Shown: positions 26,801 to 32,185 of the stretch, one piece after another
How positions within the stretch are numbered: position 1 is the first letter of the stretch
Layout of the letters: every line of letters starts with the position of its first letter
Source of the DNA: Plazaster borealis
Lineage: Eukaryota; Echinodermata; Asteroidea; Forcipulatida; Labidiasteridae
DNA: 64,000 nt
Reading direction: 5' to 3'
Assembly (NCBI GenBank): GCA_021014325.1
Contig: CM037471.1
Span: 22,836,818 to 22,900,817, forward strand
Notes under the pieces: model-generated
Told to the model about the DNA's origin: nothing
Databases searched by the model: none
The model's input: only the letters and a program-made list of their open reading frames with translations
Program-made: the position numbers and the translations under genes

Positions 26801-29800
26801 TTCAAAACCTAAACAAGTCCCTCTCTTTAGTGAGCAGTAACCCATTTCTCATCACCGGATGATATACAGGTGTCTTTGATCGGCCCAACAGGAGACGACT
26901 CGATACCGATCGAGACAAAGAAGCGGGTGAAAGGTATCGTCCACTGCAAAGACTCTCAGAGATGTTCTCCATGGACCTACCCGACACGGATGGGGACATC
27001 TTCAGTTTTGCCTTTGTTCCAGAAGCAATCACAAGGTACTTCTGTAGAATGTGGTGATCGTGGGTTCGAATCCCACCCAAGTAGCAGTGGGTTTTCTTTT
27101 TTTGTTTCGTTGTTTGTTTTTGTTTTTCAGATTTGAGATGCACTGAGTTTACAGTTCTTATCCAGTGTAAAGTACAACAAAATAAGAAATATAAAATAAA
27201 AATTATTATTACACAAATGTACTAACTCAAATGTAATCTATATATGTATATATAAAACTAGTAGGGGAGATGGCCTTAGCTTTCGATCCAAACTGGACCT
27301 TCGTCAGAGGCATACAAACACAAACACAGACATACCCATTTATAGCAAAAAGAGGAGCAAAGGATTATGGGAAGGTATCCAGAAAAAAAGCGGGAAAATT
27401 CTAGCCAATCAAAGTTATTAATTTACAAACAATGGGGTGGCTAAGAGCCAATCAGAGTAAAGTAGTGAGGACAAAAGGATGGTCAATGTGAAAGGGCGGA
27501 TTATTGGACCATAAAGTGGTCACTGCATTCTGGGTAATGCGGGAAGCATGAAAGGACAGGATTAGAGGGGATTAGGGGGAACAAATCTTTTGATCTGTAA
27601 AATTTTCCTTTATTGATGCAAATCTTGTCATTCCCAGAATAGGAATATGTTAATAACATTTTCAAATCCTTGTGTTTTGTTTCATTTTTTTCCCCCCAGC
27701 CTCACACCAATCCATAAAATAGCCATCAGAGCGACGAGAAGGATTCAATATTTGGTAGCTCGCAAAAAATTCCAGGTGGGTATTGCTTCCATTACAATAT
27801 TTTAGTTCACCAGTGATTACAACAACAACAAAAATTCAAAAAAAGGTAATTTGGAAAGCTTATACATTTTATGCTGTGTTTGAGCATTTTTGAGATATAC
27901 CCATTTTTTAAGTATTTCTGGTTTTAAACCAGAGCGTCCGAACTGAATTTGTTTGCCAAATTCTGAAAAGTTTCTTCAGGGTCACTTTCAACGTAACAGA
28001 ACAAATTTCTGCTCCGCGAAGTCTAAAAGAATATAATTACACAAATCATTTCGATGACAGCAGGCATGATAATCTTCCTACTTTAATCTGATTTCCAATT
28101 TTTGGGGCCCTCAGAAAATTCGGCAAAATTGTTATTAAAAAGCCTGAAAAGTCTATCAAAGCCTGTACCAGATGTACATGTAAGTCAGGCCCTTGTTCCT
28201 ATCAAATTTTCCTACTCTTTTCCAAGAAATGTTGACTATTAGGATTTGAAAATGTTACTCCTTTTACGTTTCTTTTCAAGGAGTTACAAATGTCTTGCTA
28301 ATTGGGGGATTTATTATTTGACTGTTGCTTTCTGAATGTCACTAACTGAAAATTATTGAAACCAAAAAAACTCATCAAATTTTCCTACTCTTTTCCAAGG
28401 GTCGAATAGCATACCAGTGATAGATTTCTTGAAAAATTAAATGTTGGGTCTTGAAAGAGTTAACGTTTCTTTTCAAGGAGTTACAAATGTCTTGCTAATT
28501 TGGGGAACGATTATTTGACTATTGCTTTCTGAATGTCAACAACTGAAAATTATTGAACTATTATTGTTTTGACAGCAAGCTAAAAAGCCGATTGACGTAC
28601 GAGATGTTATCGAACAATATTCTCAGGGACATATGAACATGATGGTGCGAATTAAGGAACTACAAAGACGTCTCGACCAAACCATAGGAAAACCAGGAGC
28701 CTACCTCACAAGTAGGAATATTTCCTCATACGTCTTCTTCAACAACTCCTCATTTTTATTATTTCTTTATATCATAACTCCTCTAACCTGTGCCAATACG
28801 TCACAATGTAAATATTGAGTGTACTGGCCGAGCGGTCTAGTGCACCCTCACCCAAGCTGTGGTGTTTGTCATAGTGTGAGTTCGGTTCCCAGTCTAAACA
28901 TTTGCATCCTTACGCAAGACACTTCAACATAACTACTTCTTCCGTGAATGAGACTTGAAGCCGTACGTCTTTGGCGTGTCGTGTAATTCACGTAAAATAA
29001 CCCAGTACACTTATCGTTGAGAGAAGGTCCTCACCTCAGCGATTTTGGCATGCTTGGCTGCAGCTTTGGCTGCAGCACCTTGTTTACCTTGACAACAATC
29101 TTTATAGTTTGGTTTTCATAATTCAAATAAGTTCTGCATATCTGTCGTAAAAAAACTAGCACTTTGAGACGTTGGTAGTTAAAGTACAATATAAAGTTAA
29201 ATAATTTAAAAGGAGAGAACTACCTTACACATCCCTTATGATAGTTTTCCAAAATGATGTGATATATTTGGAATTTCTTTCTTAGTTATTTGAGCCACTT
29301 GCGCCAGCCTTTCATACAATGAAGCTTTTGCAGGTGGCTCAAATCCCAGCATTGCTGGTCAAGGTGTTTGTGCCCTTGAGCAAGAACATCAACCAGATGG
29401 TCCTGGGGAGACTAGTGGTGGCTGCATCACGTGTTTAGAACACTCTCACAAGAGATCTCCGAACATTTCTATCCCTACAGTCCAATCTGAAGATGTTTCT
29501 GTTTAACAAGTCTTCAACTCATACCCAATGACAGTTGACTGCATCTCATACTTGTTGTCCATTTGGATTTTCTTTTGTGCACCTTGAGTTTCCTTGGACA
29601 GTTAAGTGCATGTTATTTTTTATTATAATTTTAATTTTTCAGTAAATTGTTAAGATTTTGTTCCTGAAGGTAACTCTGTCTCGTATTTTCCTGTTCTCTT
29701 TTTTTTTTTCAGTTGACAAGAGAAAACAGACAATATTGGCTCGGATGTCTATCATGGAAAACCAGGTAAAGTAAATTGTCATTGTAATGTCCCTCGATGT

Positions 29801-31020
29801 GAAATTAGAGTTCATTAACAAGAAACCATGATAAATCAGGCGTGACTGTAAGCATTGGAGATGTAGGTTTGGAAACTTTGGCCATATCCAAATTGACGGC
29901 TACAGCTACGGCTACGACTGTTGCTAAGGGACTTGCTTTGGATGTCCTATTCTTCAACATATGATGAACTGGCAATCCAGCCGCAGCCGTAGCTGTAGCT
30001 GTAGCCGTAGCCGCCAATTTGGACATAGCCTTTTGAGTCAGAAGACTCTTCCTCCTTGTATTTTTCTACAATTCCTAAGAAATATATCATAACATAAAAC
30101 TGTGGAAATTTAATTGCAATGGGTGCTCATCTAAATGTTTGTAATGTGTACAAAATATTTAGCTCTGGGCCAATTTTTTTAAACTCATACACTTTGAGTC
30201 ATCAGTCTTTTAAATCAAAGAGAAATTCAAGAATTTTTTTCTCTCCATCTTTGATGATAATTTGTTGGTGATTTAAAAATAGGTACTTAAATTAATGAAA
30301 TTAATTAATTAATCAACTCATATTATTTTCAGTGTAAGCCTGCATGTCCAAACATTTTGTATGTGGTTTCAGGTTTTGAACAAAAATTACAACCAATGGA
30401 AAAACTGCTAATATGACATATGCAAAATGGTGCCCTTTAAAGGCACTGAACACGTTTGGTAATTGTCTAAGACCAGTGTTCTCACTTGGTGTATCCCAAC
30501 ATATGCATAAAATAACAAGCCTGTGAAAATTTGGGCTCAATTGGTCATCGAAGTTTCAAGAAAATGATGAAAGAAAAAACACCCTTGTTGTACAAATTTG
30601 TGTGCTTTCAGATAGGAATAAAAGGCTTCAGGCCTGAAGTCTTTTATTATTTTAGTGAGAAATTACCTCTTTCTCAAAAACTACAGAGGGAGTCGTTTCT
30701 CACAATGTTTTATACTATCAACAGCTCTCCGTTGCTCGTTACCAAGTAAGTTTTTATGCTAATATATATTTTGAGTAATTACCAAACGTGTACAGTGCCT
30801 TTAAGATATTTCTTGTCATAAACACTTCCTTGCAACAGTTACAAGAAATTACAGAAACAAAAATTGTTTCTAATTTTATTCTTGGCATCAGATGTATGTG
30901 ATGGACTCCAAGCTAGACGGTTGCATGAGAATCTTAAATACGCTGGTCAAGAAGCTCGACGAACAGCACGAGACGAGAACAGACAGCCCTCGCTTGGAGC
31001 CGGCACAGTCTAACATATAG
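1..31020 (+). CDS. KCNQ1: KCNQ1-type voltage-gated K+ channel, spliced gene, 5' end outside window
   Basis: Twelve exons join in frame: 1-70, 15635-15713, 17888-17984, 18837-18977, 20249-20359, 22478-22573, 23107-23383, 26870-27035, 27700-27775, 28576-28711, 29713-29765 and 30892-31020. They give 1431 nt, i.e. 476 residues plus TAG. The product is a plasma-membrane Kv7 alpha subunit that assembles as a tetramer and conducts delayed K+ current. Seen directly: S4 with the Kv7 charge pattern ([10 protein letters not shown]), the filter TIGYGD, the S6 end SFFALPSGILGSG, a calmodulin IQ motif [12 protein letters not shown], helix [17 protein letters not shown], and helix [29 protein letters not shown] and FIHRQE after S4 and ASCFS in S6 fit KCNQ1 better than KCNQ2-5. 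The N-terminus, S1 and S2 lie upstream of the window. The first visible intron is 15.5 kb. KCNQ1 versus an undivided KCNQ1-like ancestor would need a tree. Confidence 0.93.
578..920 (+). mobile_element. MITE copy, TAGACTGT family (decayed)
   Basis: Contains the same core as the copies at 60410 and 24341: TTGGTCCCAACCATATTGAG, then a stretch rich in ATATATGAAAGTAAA, and ends around GGGGTTTCTAA. The 5' terminal repeat is degraded (CAAATCTCGCATGTACTTG). Confidence 0.7.
1557..1906 (+). mobile_element. Divergent MITE, TTAAAGGCAC-like family
   Basis: The end TCATTACCAAAAGTGTACGA then CGCCTTTAA matches the right end of the copies at 6139, 30437, 31814 and 49886. CCTGTGAAAATTTCA and GCCAAGTAAGTTTTTAT are shared internal parts. 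The left end is not clear. Confidence 0.55.
3050..3220 (+). repeat. Dispersed repeat, 'TTGCCCTGGTCTTGGCC' family
   Basis: Shares TCTTGGCCTTGGTGCCC, GGAAGTGCCCTTTG and CCTTGCCCTCTTAAAGATG with copies at 4675-4772, 63290-63440 and, more distantly, 6540-6670. Function is unknown. It is noncoding; the short open frames in it are not conserved between copies. Confidence 0.7.
3519..4031 (+). repeat. Two-copy tandem duplication, ~255-bp unit
   Basis: The segment starting ATTATCCACAAACA occurs at about 3521 and again at about 3775 and runs to ATGATGGGGTATTA in both copies. The copies differ by scattered substitutions. It is intronic. Confidence 0.85.
4675..4772 (+). repeat. Dispersed repeat, 'TTGCCCTGGTCTTGGCC' family
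   Basis: Short copy with CTTGACCTTGGTGCCCC and GGCCTTGCCCTCTCAAAGAT, related to 3050-3220 and 63290-63440. It abuts a SINE. Confidence 0.6.
4792..5150 (+). mobile_element. tRNA-derived SINE (Leu-type head)
   Basis: The head GTCGTGGCAGAGTGGTTCAG resembles a tRNA A box and GTGGGTCTGAGTCTCCG a decayed B box. The body includes GGGGTTAACCCCGGTGTTTC and CTCAGGCTTGCAAGCT, and the tail is an AATAAT simple repeat. The same body occurs at 9246, 10376, and reversed at 22650-22915. Confidence 0.8.
6139..6500 (+). mobile_element. MITE, TTAAAGGCAC family, copy 1
   Basis: 362 bp with inverted ends TTAAAGGCACTGAACAC and GTGTACAGTGCCTTTAA, flanked by or including TTAA. A central palindrome CTTCTTGCAAGAAG sits in a longer AAAAAC...GTTTTT stem. 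Four near-full copies lie in the window. No transposase is encoded. Confidence 0.88.
7056..7310 (+). repeat. Dispersed element fragment, possibly Penelope-like 3' region
   Basis: Contains CTGATCGTCTTCAGAAGAAA and, further on, GACGATCGGAGCAGACTGAT then CGAAACGTC. Motifs of this kind (EXXDRLIETS when translated) are common in retroelement tails of marine invertebrates. No reverse transcriptase remains. The family name is tentative. Confidence 0.4.
8463..9186 (+). repeat. 74-bp tandem repeat array, ~9-10 copies
   Basis: Unit begins ACATTATTGGTTACTGGAAG and contains GTACATTCATTCCAATCCTC and AACATATCATAAAGGGA. The first five units are nearly identical and the last four are degraded. The unit length (74, not a multiple of 3) makes the overlapping open frames an artefact. 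Confidence 0.95.
9246..9415 (+). mobile_element. SINE 3' body fragment
   Basis: Carries AGAGTAGGGGTTAACCCTGG, CTCAGGCTTGCAAGCTACAG and TTACTTATGAGGCATCC, the same body as the SINE at 4792, but lacks the tRNA head. Confidence 0.75.
10376..10660 (+). mobile_element. SINE copy, 5'-truncated
   Basis: Starts in the CACTTGTGTTCTTGAGCAAG segment and continues through GATGGGACATTAGACC, GGGGTTAACCCCAGTGTTTC and an AATAATAAT tail. It belongs to the 4792-5150 family. Confidence 0.8.
10684..10772 (+). mobile_element. tRNA-like SINE head (TAGCTCAGTTGG type)
   Basis: TAGATAGCTCAGTTGGTGGA (A box) and TTGGTTCAAATCCCGCTCTA (B box) define a tRNA-like fold; TCAATTTTTCTTTGTTCAAC follows. It is the same type as 12517-12610. 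Base changes in the stems argue against a working tRNA. Confidence 0.75.
12360..12612 (+). mobile_element. tRNA-derived SINE, TAGCTCAGTTGG type
   Basis: Upstream part GTTGCATCCCCTTAAGGTGA, then CAGGTTGTATCGTAAACTTG, then a tRNA-like unit at about 12518-12592 with A box TAGCTCAGTTGGTAGAG and B box GGTTCGAATCCCG, and acceptor-like ends GTCTAGA and TCTAGTC. Related copies: 15775-16045 (reverse) and 58335-58645. The tRNA-like unit could be mistaken for a tRNA gene, but its anticodon loop is irregular. Confidence 0.75.
12750..13000 (-). mobile_element. MITE fragment, family of 21977-22425
   Basis: Read on the minus strand it contains CGCTGTCACCTCGCTAAACG then TGGCTGGTTATAACGTTCTT, matching the centre of the complete element at 21977-22425. 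Confidence 0.65.
13330..13567 (+). repeat. Two-copy tandem duplication, ~112 bp
   Basis: GATCTAGTACCCAATCTCCC, GTCATATATAGCTAT and AGCTATGCATCACCTTATCA recur once with about 15% differences. It is intronic with no coding content. Confidence 0.8.
13988..14402. mobile_element. ~410-bp imperfect palindrome (foldback element)
   Basis: The left arm starts AAGGGCGGATCGCTGAAAAC and the right arm ends GTTTTTTAGCAATCCACCCT. CAAGCCATTTTTCGAGTTAG on the opposite strand of the right arm matches TAAGCCATTTGTGAGTTAG in the left. The arms extend almost to the middle, where GGCAAGCTTTTGCATAG faces GCTATACAAAAGCTTGCCC. No open frame is present. Confidence 0.82.
14841..14982. mobile_element. ~142-bp foldback MITE, GGTGGCAGCAGAC family, copy 1
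   Basis: Arms GGTGGCAGCAGACTAACCAG and CTGGTAAGTCTGCTGCCACC pair, with loop-proximal CCATTGTT facing AACAATGG. GGGACTTTTGGGA and CCAAAGTCTCC close the ends. Three other copies: 31392, 33851 and 55350. Confidence 0.88.
15635..15713 (+). CDS. KCNQ1: KCNQ1 exon, S3 segment
   Basis: A polypyrimidine tract ending TTGTGCAG precedes the exon and GTGAGT follows it. It is 79 bp, beginning with the last two bases of an Asp codon and ending with AG of an Arg codon. The peptide (D)[17 protein letters not shown] then QVFAASAI is the S3 helix and the short S3-S4 loop. The [12 protein letters not shown] string is characteristic of Kv7 channels. As recalled, 79 bp is also the size of the matching human KCNQ1 exon. 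Confidence 0.96.
15775..16045 (-). mobile_element. tRNA-derived SINE, reversed copy
   Basis: Minus-strand reading gives GTTGCATCCCCTTAAGGTGA, the TTGTATCATAAACTTGGGTA segment and a decayed tRNA-like unit ending in TTCTTTGTTCAACCCAAA. It lies about 60 bases downstream of the S3 exon donor. Confidence 0.72.
16063..16140 (+). repeat. Dispersed repeat with CTTATATAGCGC
   Basis: An AATAATAAT run precedes GGCTTCTTATATAGCGCTCA and CGTCACTCAGTGACGCTCAA, a palindromic segment. The same module ends the element at 18124-18200. Confidence 0.7.
16480..16800 (+). repeat. Degenerate ~70-bp tandem repeat
   Basis: AGATAAATAGCCG recurs at 16691 and 16761, with CTTGAAGTCTCCCAATTTACC-like text between. Earlier units are more diverged. 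It is intronic. Confidence 0.6.
16801..17887 (+). other. Intron sequence before the S4 exon
   Basis: Mostly unique AT-rich DNA. The part 17400-17640 read on the minus strand (TGTGAATATTTGGGCTCAAT) is a weak relative of the TTAAAGGCAC MITE family. No coding exon is seen until the acceptor at 17887. Confidence 0.5.
17888..17984 (+). CDS. KCNQ1: KCNQ1 exon, S4 voltage sensor and S4-S5 linker start
   Basis: The exon has acceptor TTTTCAG, donor GTAAAC and 97 bp. It encodes [18 protein letters not shown] then [14 protein letters not shown]. The gating arginines and the uncharged Gln at the third charge position match Kv7 sensors, where the Gln lowers total gating charge. One position that is Phe in human KCNQ1 (RFLQ) is Cys here. 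The donor is followed within about 17 bases by a 10-bp GTAC-rich tandem repeat. Confidence 0.97.
18000..18122 (+). repeat. 10-bp tandem repeat AGAGTACCRC
   Basis: About a dozen units of AGAGTACCAC/AGAGTACCGC with variants ATAGTAGCAC. It starts 17 bases after the S4 exon donor. Confidence 0.9.
18124..18730 (-). mobile_element. Reversed SINE with a three-fold internal duplication of its tRNA-like head
   Basis: On the plus strand it starts with the AATAAT/CTTATATAGCGC tail and ends in the head region. The head segment CTCAAGGACACAAGTGTCAA then GACCGGGACTCGAACCCACA (reverse of a B box) occurs at about 18390, 18500 and 18608, with a further partial unit at 18715, spaced ~109 bp, so the head has been tandemly amplified. 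Confidence 0.78.
18837..18977 (+). CDS. KCNQ1: KCNQ1 exon, S5 and turret/pore helix
   Basis: Acceptor TATATTTAG and donor GTATGT flank 141 bp in phase 0. It encodes [18 protein letters not shown] then [18 protein letters not shown] and [11 protein letters not shown]. This is the S4-S5 linker, S5, the acidic/basic turret and the WWGV pore-helix start. The turret keeps the KCNQ1-style length between YLAE and the YADALWW motif. Confidence 0.97.
19491..19767 (+). repeat. 39-bp tandem repeat, 7 copies
   Basis: Unit GACTTAACTTCTGACCACTT then GAAATCTCACATCAAGTTG. Because 39 is a multiple of 3 the array is open in frame ([13 protein letters not shown] repeated), but it lies within an intron with no splice signals around it, so it is not called coding. 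Confidence 0.93.
19970..20182 (-). mobile_element. SINE body fragment, family of 62186
   Basis: Minus-strand reading matches 62310-62530: GGAAGGTAGTGCATTCTGCT, CCTAGTGGATGATACCCATG, CAGGAGTAGGTGGCAACGTG. It sits 66 bases before the pore exon. Confidence 0.82.
20249..20359 (+). CDS. KCNQ1: KCNQ1 exon, selectivity filter and first half of S6
   Basis: TTTTCCAG acceptor, GTAAGT donor, 111 bp in phase 0. It reads [18 protein letters not shown] then [25 protein letters not shown] (20261-20278) is the K+ selectivity filter. The final codon TCG (20357-20359) is Ser, where vertebrate KCNQ1 has Ala (GCG) at the PAG gating hinge. The exon boundary inside the hinge is the same as in human KCNQ1 as recalled. 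Confidence 0.97.
20807..20833 (+). repeat. Poly-T run, 27 bases
   Basis: Uninterrupted T tract in the intron after the pore exon; possibly the 3' tail of an inserted retroelement on the minus strand. The surrounding 20360-21976 is otherwise AT-rich intron with no exon recognised. Confidence 0.85.
21240..21470 (+). repeat. Dispersed repeat with GTATCTC motifs
   Basis: ATTGTATCTC recurs at 21272, 21297 and 21333, and GTTTTTGCACTGACACAACG closes the element. The same closing motif (TTTTTGCACTGACACAACGA) occurs at 35457-35476, where the upstream AGATACAACG text also matches. Confidence 0.6.
21977..22425. mobile_element. 449-bp MITE with TTAAAGGT ends
   Basis: The left end TTAAAGGTAGGGTCATAGAT is mirrored by ATCTATGACCCAACCTTTA at the right. 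Central subterminal parts also pair. A 122-codon open frame inside (22074-22442) crosses the right terminus and has no family resemblance, so it is not a gene. It ends ~50 bases before the S6 exon. Confidence 0.88.
22478..22573 (+). CDS. KCNQ1: KCNQ1 exon, end of S6 and start of helix A
   Basis: TTTGCAG acceptor and GTCAGT donor bound 96 bp in phase 0. It encodes [18 protein letters not shown] then [14 protein letters not shown]. The basic [11 protein letters not shown] segment after S6 corresponds to the PIP2/calmodulin-interacting region of Kv7 channels; LIQ begins the IQ motif completed in the next exon. A SINE follows in the intron. Confidence 0.97.
22650..22916 (-). mobile_element. SINE body, reversed, internally duplicated
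   Basis: The segment TAATCACTGTAGCTCGCAAG then CCTGAGGAAAC occurs twice (about 22663 and 22782), each followed by GGGGTTAA. It matches the 4792 SINE in reverse. The intron between the S6 and helix A exons is only 533 bases and mostly this element. Confidence 0.8.
23107..23383 (+). CDS. KCNQ1: KCNQ1 exon, calmodulin-binding helix A and linker
   Basis: The acceptor is ATATCCAG. The frame continues as [18 protein letters not shown] then [12 protein letters not shown], completing the IQ motif of helix A, and then a Ser/Thr- and Lys-rich low-complexity linker ending [13 protein letters not shown]. The donor GTAAGT at 23384 leaves 277 bp, phase 1; the next exon restores the frame with a Cys codon. 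A weaker internal GTAAG near 23257 was not used because it would not join in frame to a recognisable exon. The linker is poorly conserved in the family, so boundaries rest on splice signals. Confidence 0.88.
23430..26750 (+). repeat. 26-bp minisatellite, ~100 copies, interrupted by a MITE
   Basis: The consensus GTGGAAGAACTTGTCCCTAA then CCTATT varies in blocks: a homogeneous run of TGAAAGAACTTATCCATAAC then CTATAT at about 23560-24010, then CTCTAACC and CCATGG variants. The array occupies 23430-24340 and 25035-26750 and fills the intron between the helix A and linker exons. No coding potential. Confidence 0.96.
24341..25034. mobile_element. 694-bp MITE inserted in the minisatellite
   Basis: Ends TAGACTGTGCA and TGCACAGTCTA are perfect 11-bp inverted repeats. 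The flanking minisatellite units resume without loss (AGCCTA before, TTGTGG after), consistent with insertion at a TA. Core text matches copies at 578 and 60410. No transposase frame. Confidence 0.92.
26870..27035 (+). CDS. KCNQ1: KCNQ1 exon, variable helix A-B linker
   Basis: Acceptor GATATACAG and donor GTACTT bound 166 bp, which stay open only in the frame inherited from the previous exon: [18 protein letters not shown] then [18 protein letters not shown] and [18 protein letters not shown]. The acidic/aromatic string before helix B resembles the FAEDLDLEGE-type linker of KCNQ1 only loosely. The call depends on phase continuity (phase 1 in, phase 2 out). It lies right after the 26-bp minisatellite. 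Confidence 0.85.
27037..27095 (+). mobile_element. tRNA-like fragment with B box
   Basis: GTGGGTTCGAATCCCACCCA then AGTAGCAGTGGG starts just after the donor of the 26870 exon. It matches the 3' half of the tRNA-like element at 62860-62930. Confidence 0.55.
27240..27590 (+). repeat. Dispersed repeat with CTTTCGATCC...CTTCGTCAGAGGC
   Basis: TATATATGTATATATA is followed by GGCCTTAGCTTTCGATCC and GGACCTTCGTCAGAGGCA, then ~270 bases with CAATCAGAGTAAAG and GCATTCTGGGTAATGCGG. Ends of this kind are found in Penelope-like or other noncoding retroelement remnants. No protein frame. Family assignment is uncertain. Confidence 0.5.
27700..27775 (+). CDS. KCNQ1: KCNQ1 exon, helix B
   Basis: CCCCCCAG acceptor and GTGGGT donor bound 76 bp. 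The reading is (S)[18 protein letters not shown] then [23 protein letters not shown] is the second calmodulin-contacting helix of Kv7. The 76-bp size equals the corresponding human KCNQ1 exon as recalled. Confidence 0.95.
28196..28562 (+). repeat. Direct duplication in the intron before helix C
   Basis: ACGTTTCTTTTCAAGGAGTT then ACAAATGTCTTGCTAATT occurs at about 28266 and 28462, each followed by TTGCTTTCTGAATGTCA and CTGAAAATTATTGAA. Spacing ~196 bases. ATCAAATTTTCCTACTCTTT is also duplicated. Confidence 0.88.
28576..28711 (+). CDS. KCNQ1: KCNQ1 exon, helix C (subunit assembly domain)
   Basis: TTTGACAG acceptor; donor GTAGGA. The 136-bp exon encodes [18 protein letters not shown] then [18 protein letters not shown] and IGKPGAYLT. 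This is the strongly conserved helix C of Kv7 channels. It appears to correspond to two exons of the human gene that are joined here. Two copies of a ~100-bp intronic duplication lie just upstream. Confidence 0.96.
28820..29080 (+). mobile_element. tRNA-derived SINE (GGCCGAGCGGTC head), decayed
   Basis: TACTGGCCGAGCGGTCTAG is a leucine-type A box and GTGAGTTCGGTTCCCAG a weak B box. The rest resembles the SINE bodies at 50628 and 62186 only in parts (GACACTTCAACATAA, AACCCAGTACACTTATCGTT). Confidence 0.68.
29713..29765 (+). CDS. KCNQ1: KCNQ1 exon, start of helix D coiled coil
   Basis: TTTTTTCAG acceptor, GTAAAG donor, 53 bp. It joins the previous exon in frame as (I)[17 protein letters not shown]. 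Position and heptad-like hydrophobics match the start of the tetramerising helix D, although identity to vertebrate KCNQ1 is low. Entry phase 1 and exit phase 0 both fit. Confidence 0.85.
29879..30031. mobile_element. ~150-bp foldback MITE with GGCTACGGCTAC arms
   Basis: CCAAATTGACGGCTACAGCT faces AGCTGTAGCCGTAGCCGCCA. Outer TGGCCATATCC pairs with GGACATAGCC. The central CTTGCTTTGGATGTCC is unpaired. A related copy is at 54121-54231. Confidence 0.85.
30437..30804 (+). mobile_element. MITE, TTAAAGGCAC family, copy 2
   Basis: 368 bp with ends TTAAAGGCACTGAACACG and CGTGTACAGTGCCTTTAA. The central palindrome here is CTTCAGGCCTGAAG rather than CTTCTTGCAAGAAG. It ends 88 bases before the last KCNQ1 exon. 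Confidence 0.9.
30892..31020 (+). CDS. KCNQ1: KCNQ1 terminal coding exon, helix D and stop
   Basis: After GGCATCAG the frame reads [18 protein letters not shown] then [18 protein letters not shown] and PAQSNI, stop TAG at 31018-31020. With the preceding exon this gives a heptad pattern (M, L, M, L, L) typical of the C-terminal coiled coil that fixes Kv7 tetramer partners. The protein ends soon after, so the tail is shorter than in human KCNQ1. Confidence 0.87.
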   Translation: MYVMDSKLDGCMRILNTLVKKLDEQHETRTDSPRLEPAQSNI

Positions 31021-31391
31021 AGCCTGACTAGGACTGAGAACGAAAGGACGCGAAGAACCGACGGCGGTTTATCATTGCTCAGGGCTTATTATAGTCAGTG
31101 ATAGTTTTTATCGTAGGGAGGAAGAGATGACCGAAGAAGTGACATGTATATAAAGAATGACACCTAGACACACAGACAAACAGACACGAGCGGACAGACA
31201 GACAGACCGACACTCATATACATGCACATTTTCTATCAGCAACAAAATCAGTTGAGACTTGTTTTATATTCATTTTATTAATAGGCCTACTAACTTTTTT
31301 AGACTTTTATTGTAAAAATCTGCTTGATCTGGACATGGCCTCAGGGACAGCTGTGCTCAAATGACTTACTTGTGTTACAGACGGACAACGA
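31021..31391 (+). other. KCNQ1: Probable KCNQ1 3' UTR
   Basis: Sequence after the stop codon contains a short CAGACA-rich simple repeat (about 31168-31213). No canonical AATAAA occurs before the foldback element at 31392, so the polyadenylation site cannot be placed. Confidence 0.4.
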
Positions 31392-31530
31392 GGGACTTTC
31401 GGGATGCCAGGTGGCAGCAGACATATGCAGTAATTTCCCATTGTTACGTAGTTGTAAACAAGCGCACATTCTCAAGAAGAATGGGTTTTGTAGTGAGACT
31501 TCTGCCAACTAGCATCCCAGAAAGTCTCCA
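31392..31530. mobile_element. Foldback MITE, GGTGGCAGCAGAC family, copy 2
   Basis: GGGACTTTCGGGATGCCAGG and TAGCATCCCAGAAAGTCTCC form the ends; arms are more diverged than in copies 1 and 4. It lies in or just after the KCNQ1 3' UTR. Confidence 0.8.
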
Positions 31531-31813
31531 ATTGCATGGACAGACACACAAAGCTCGACCTAACTGACGGATTGACAGACTGACCTTTTTTTCCCCCATA
31601 GTTACATTTTACCTAACAGACCTGTTACCCACCCCCCCTCCTTTGCAGTAGGGGTGTACTCATAAACTGTTTCTAAATGTTGCAAGTTATGAAAACAACT
31701 TATGTGAAAAGTTCTATAATGCATAGAAATTAGACCATACAGCAACTAGATTGAGTTGGAAGAAAACATTTTTAAAAAAACTTAGATTAAGACCCCTTTT
31801 TGTTACGTTAAAC

Positions 31814-32185
31814 TTAAAGGCACTGAACACATTTGGAAATTGTCAAAGACCAGTGTTCTCACTTGGTGTATCCCAACATATGCATAAAATAACAAGCCTG
31901 TGAAAATTTGGGCTCAATTGGTCATCGAAGTTGCAAGAAAATGATGAAAGAAAAAACACCCTTGTTGTACCAATTTGTGTGCTTTCAGATAGGAATAAAA
32001 ACTTCTTGCAAAGTTTTTATTATTTTAGTGAGAAATTACCTCTTTCTCAAAAACAACGTTACTTCAGAGGGAGTCATTTCCTACAATGTTTTATACTATC
32101 AACAGCTCTCCGTTGCTTGTTACCAAGTAAGTTTTTATGCTATTATTTGTTTTGAGTCATTACCAAACGTGTACGATACCTTTAA
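31814..32185 (+). mobile_element. MITE, TTAAAGGCAC family, copy 3
   Basis: 372 bp, ends TTAAAGGCACTGAACACA and GTGTACGATACCTTTAA. The central palindrome is partly lost (CTTCTTGCAAAG). Confidence 0.9.

Noticed and set aside
26870..27136. 88-codon plus-strand frame across the KCNQ1 linker exon in another phase
   Set aside because: It starts at an internal ATG out of phase with the flanking channel exons and reads into a tRNA-like repeat.
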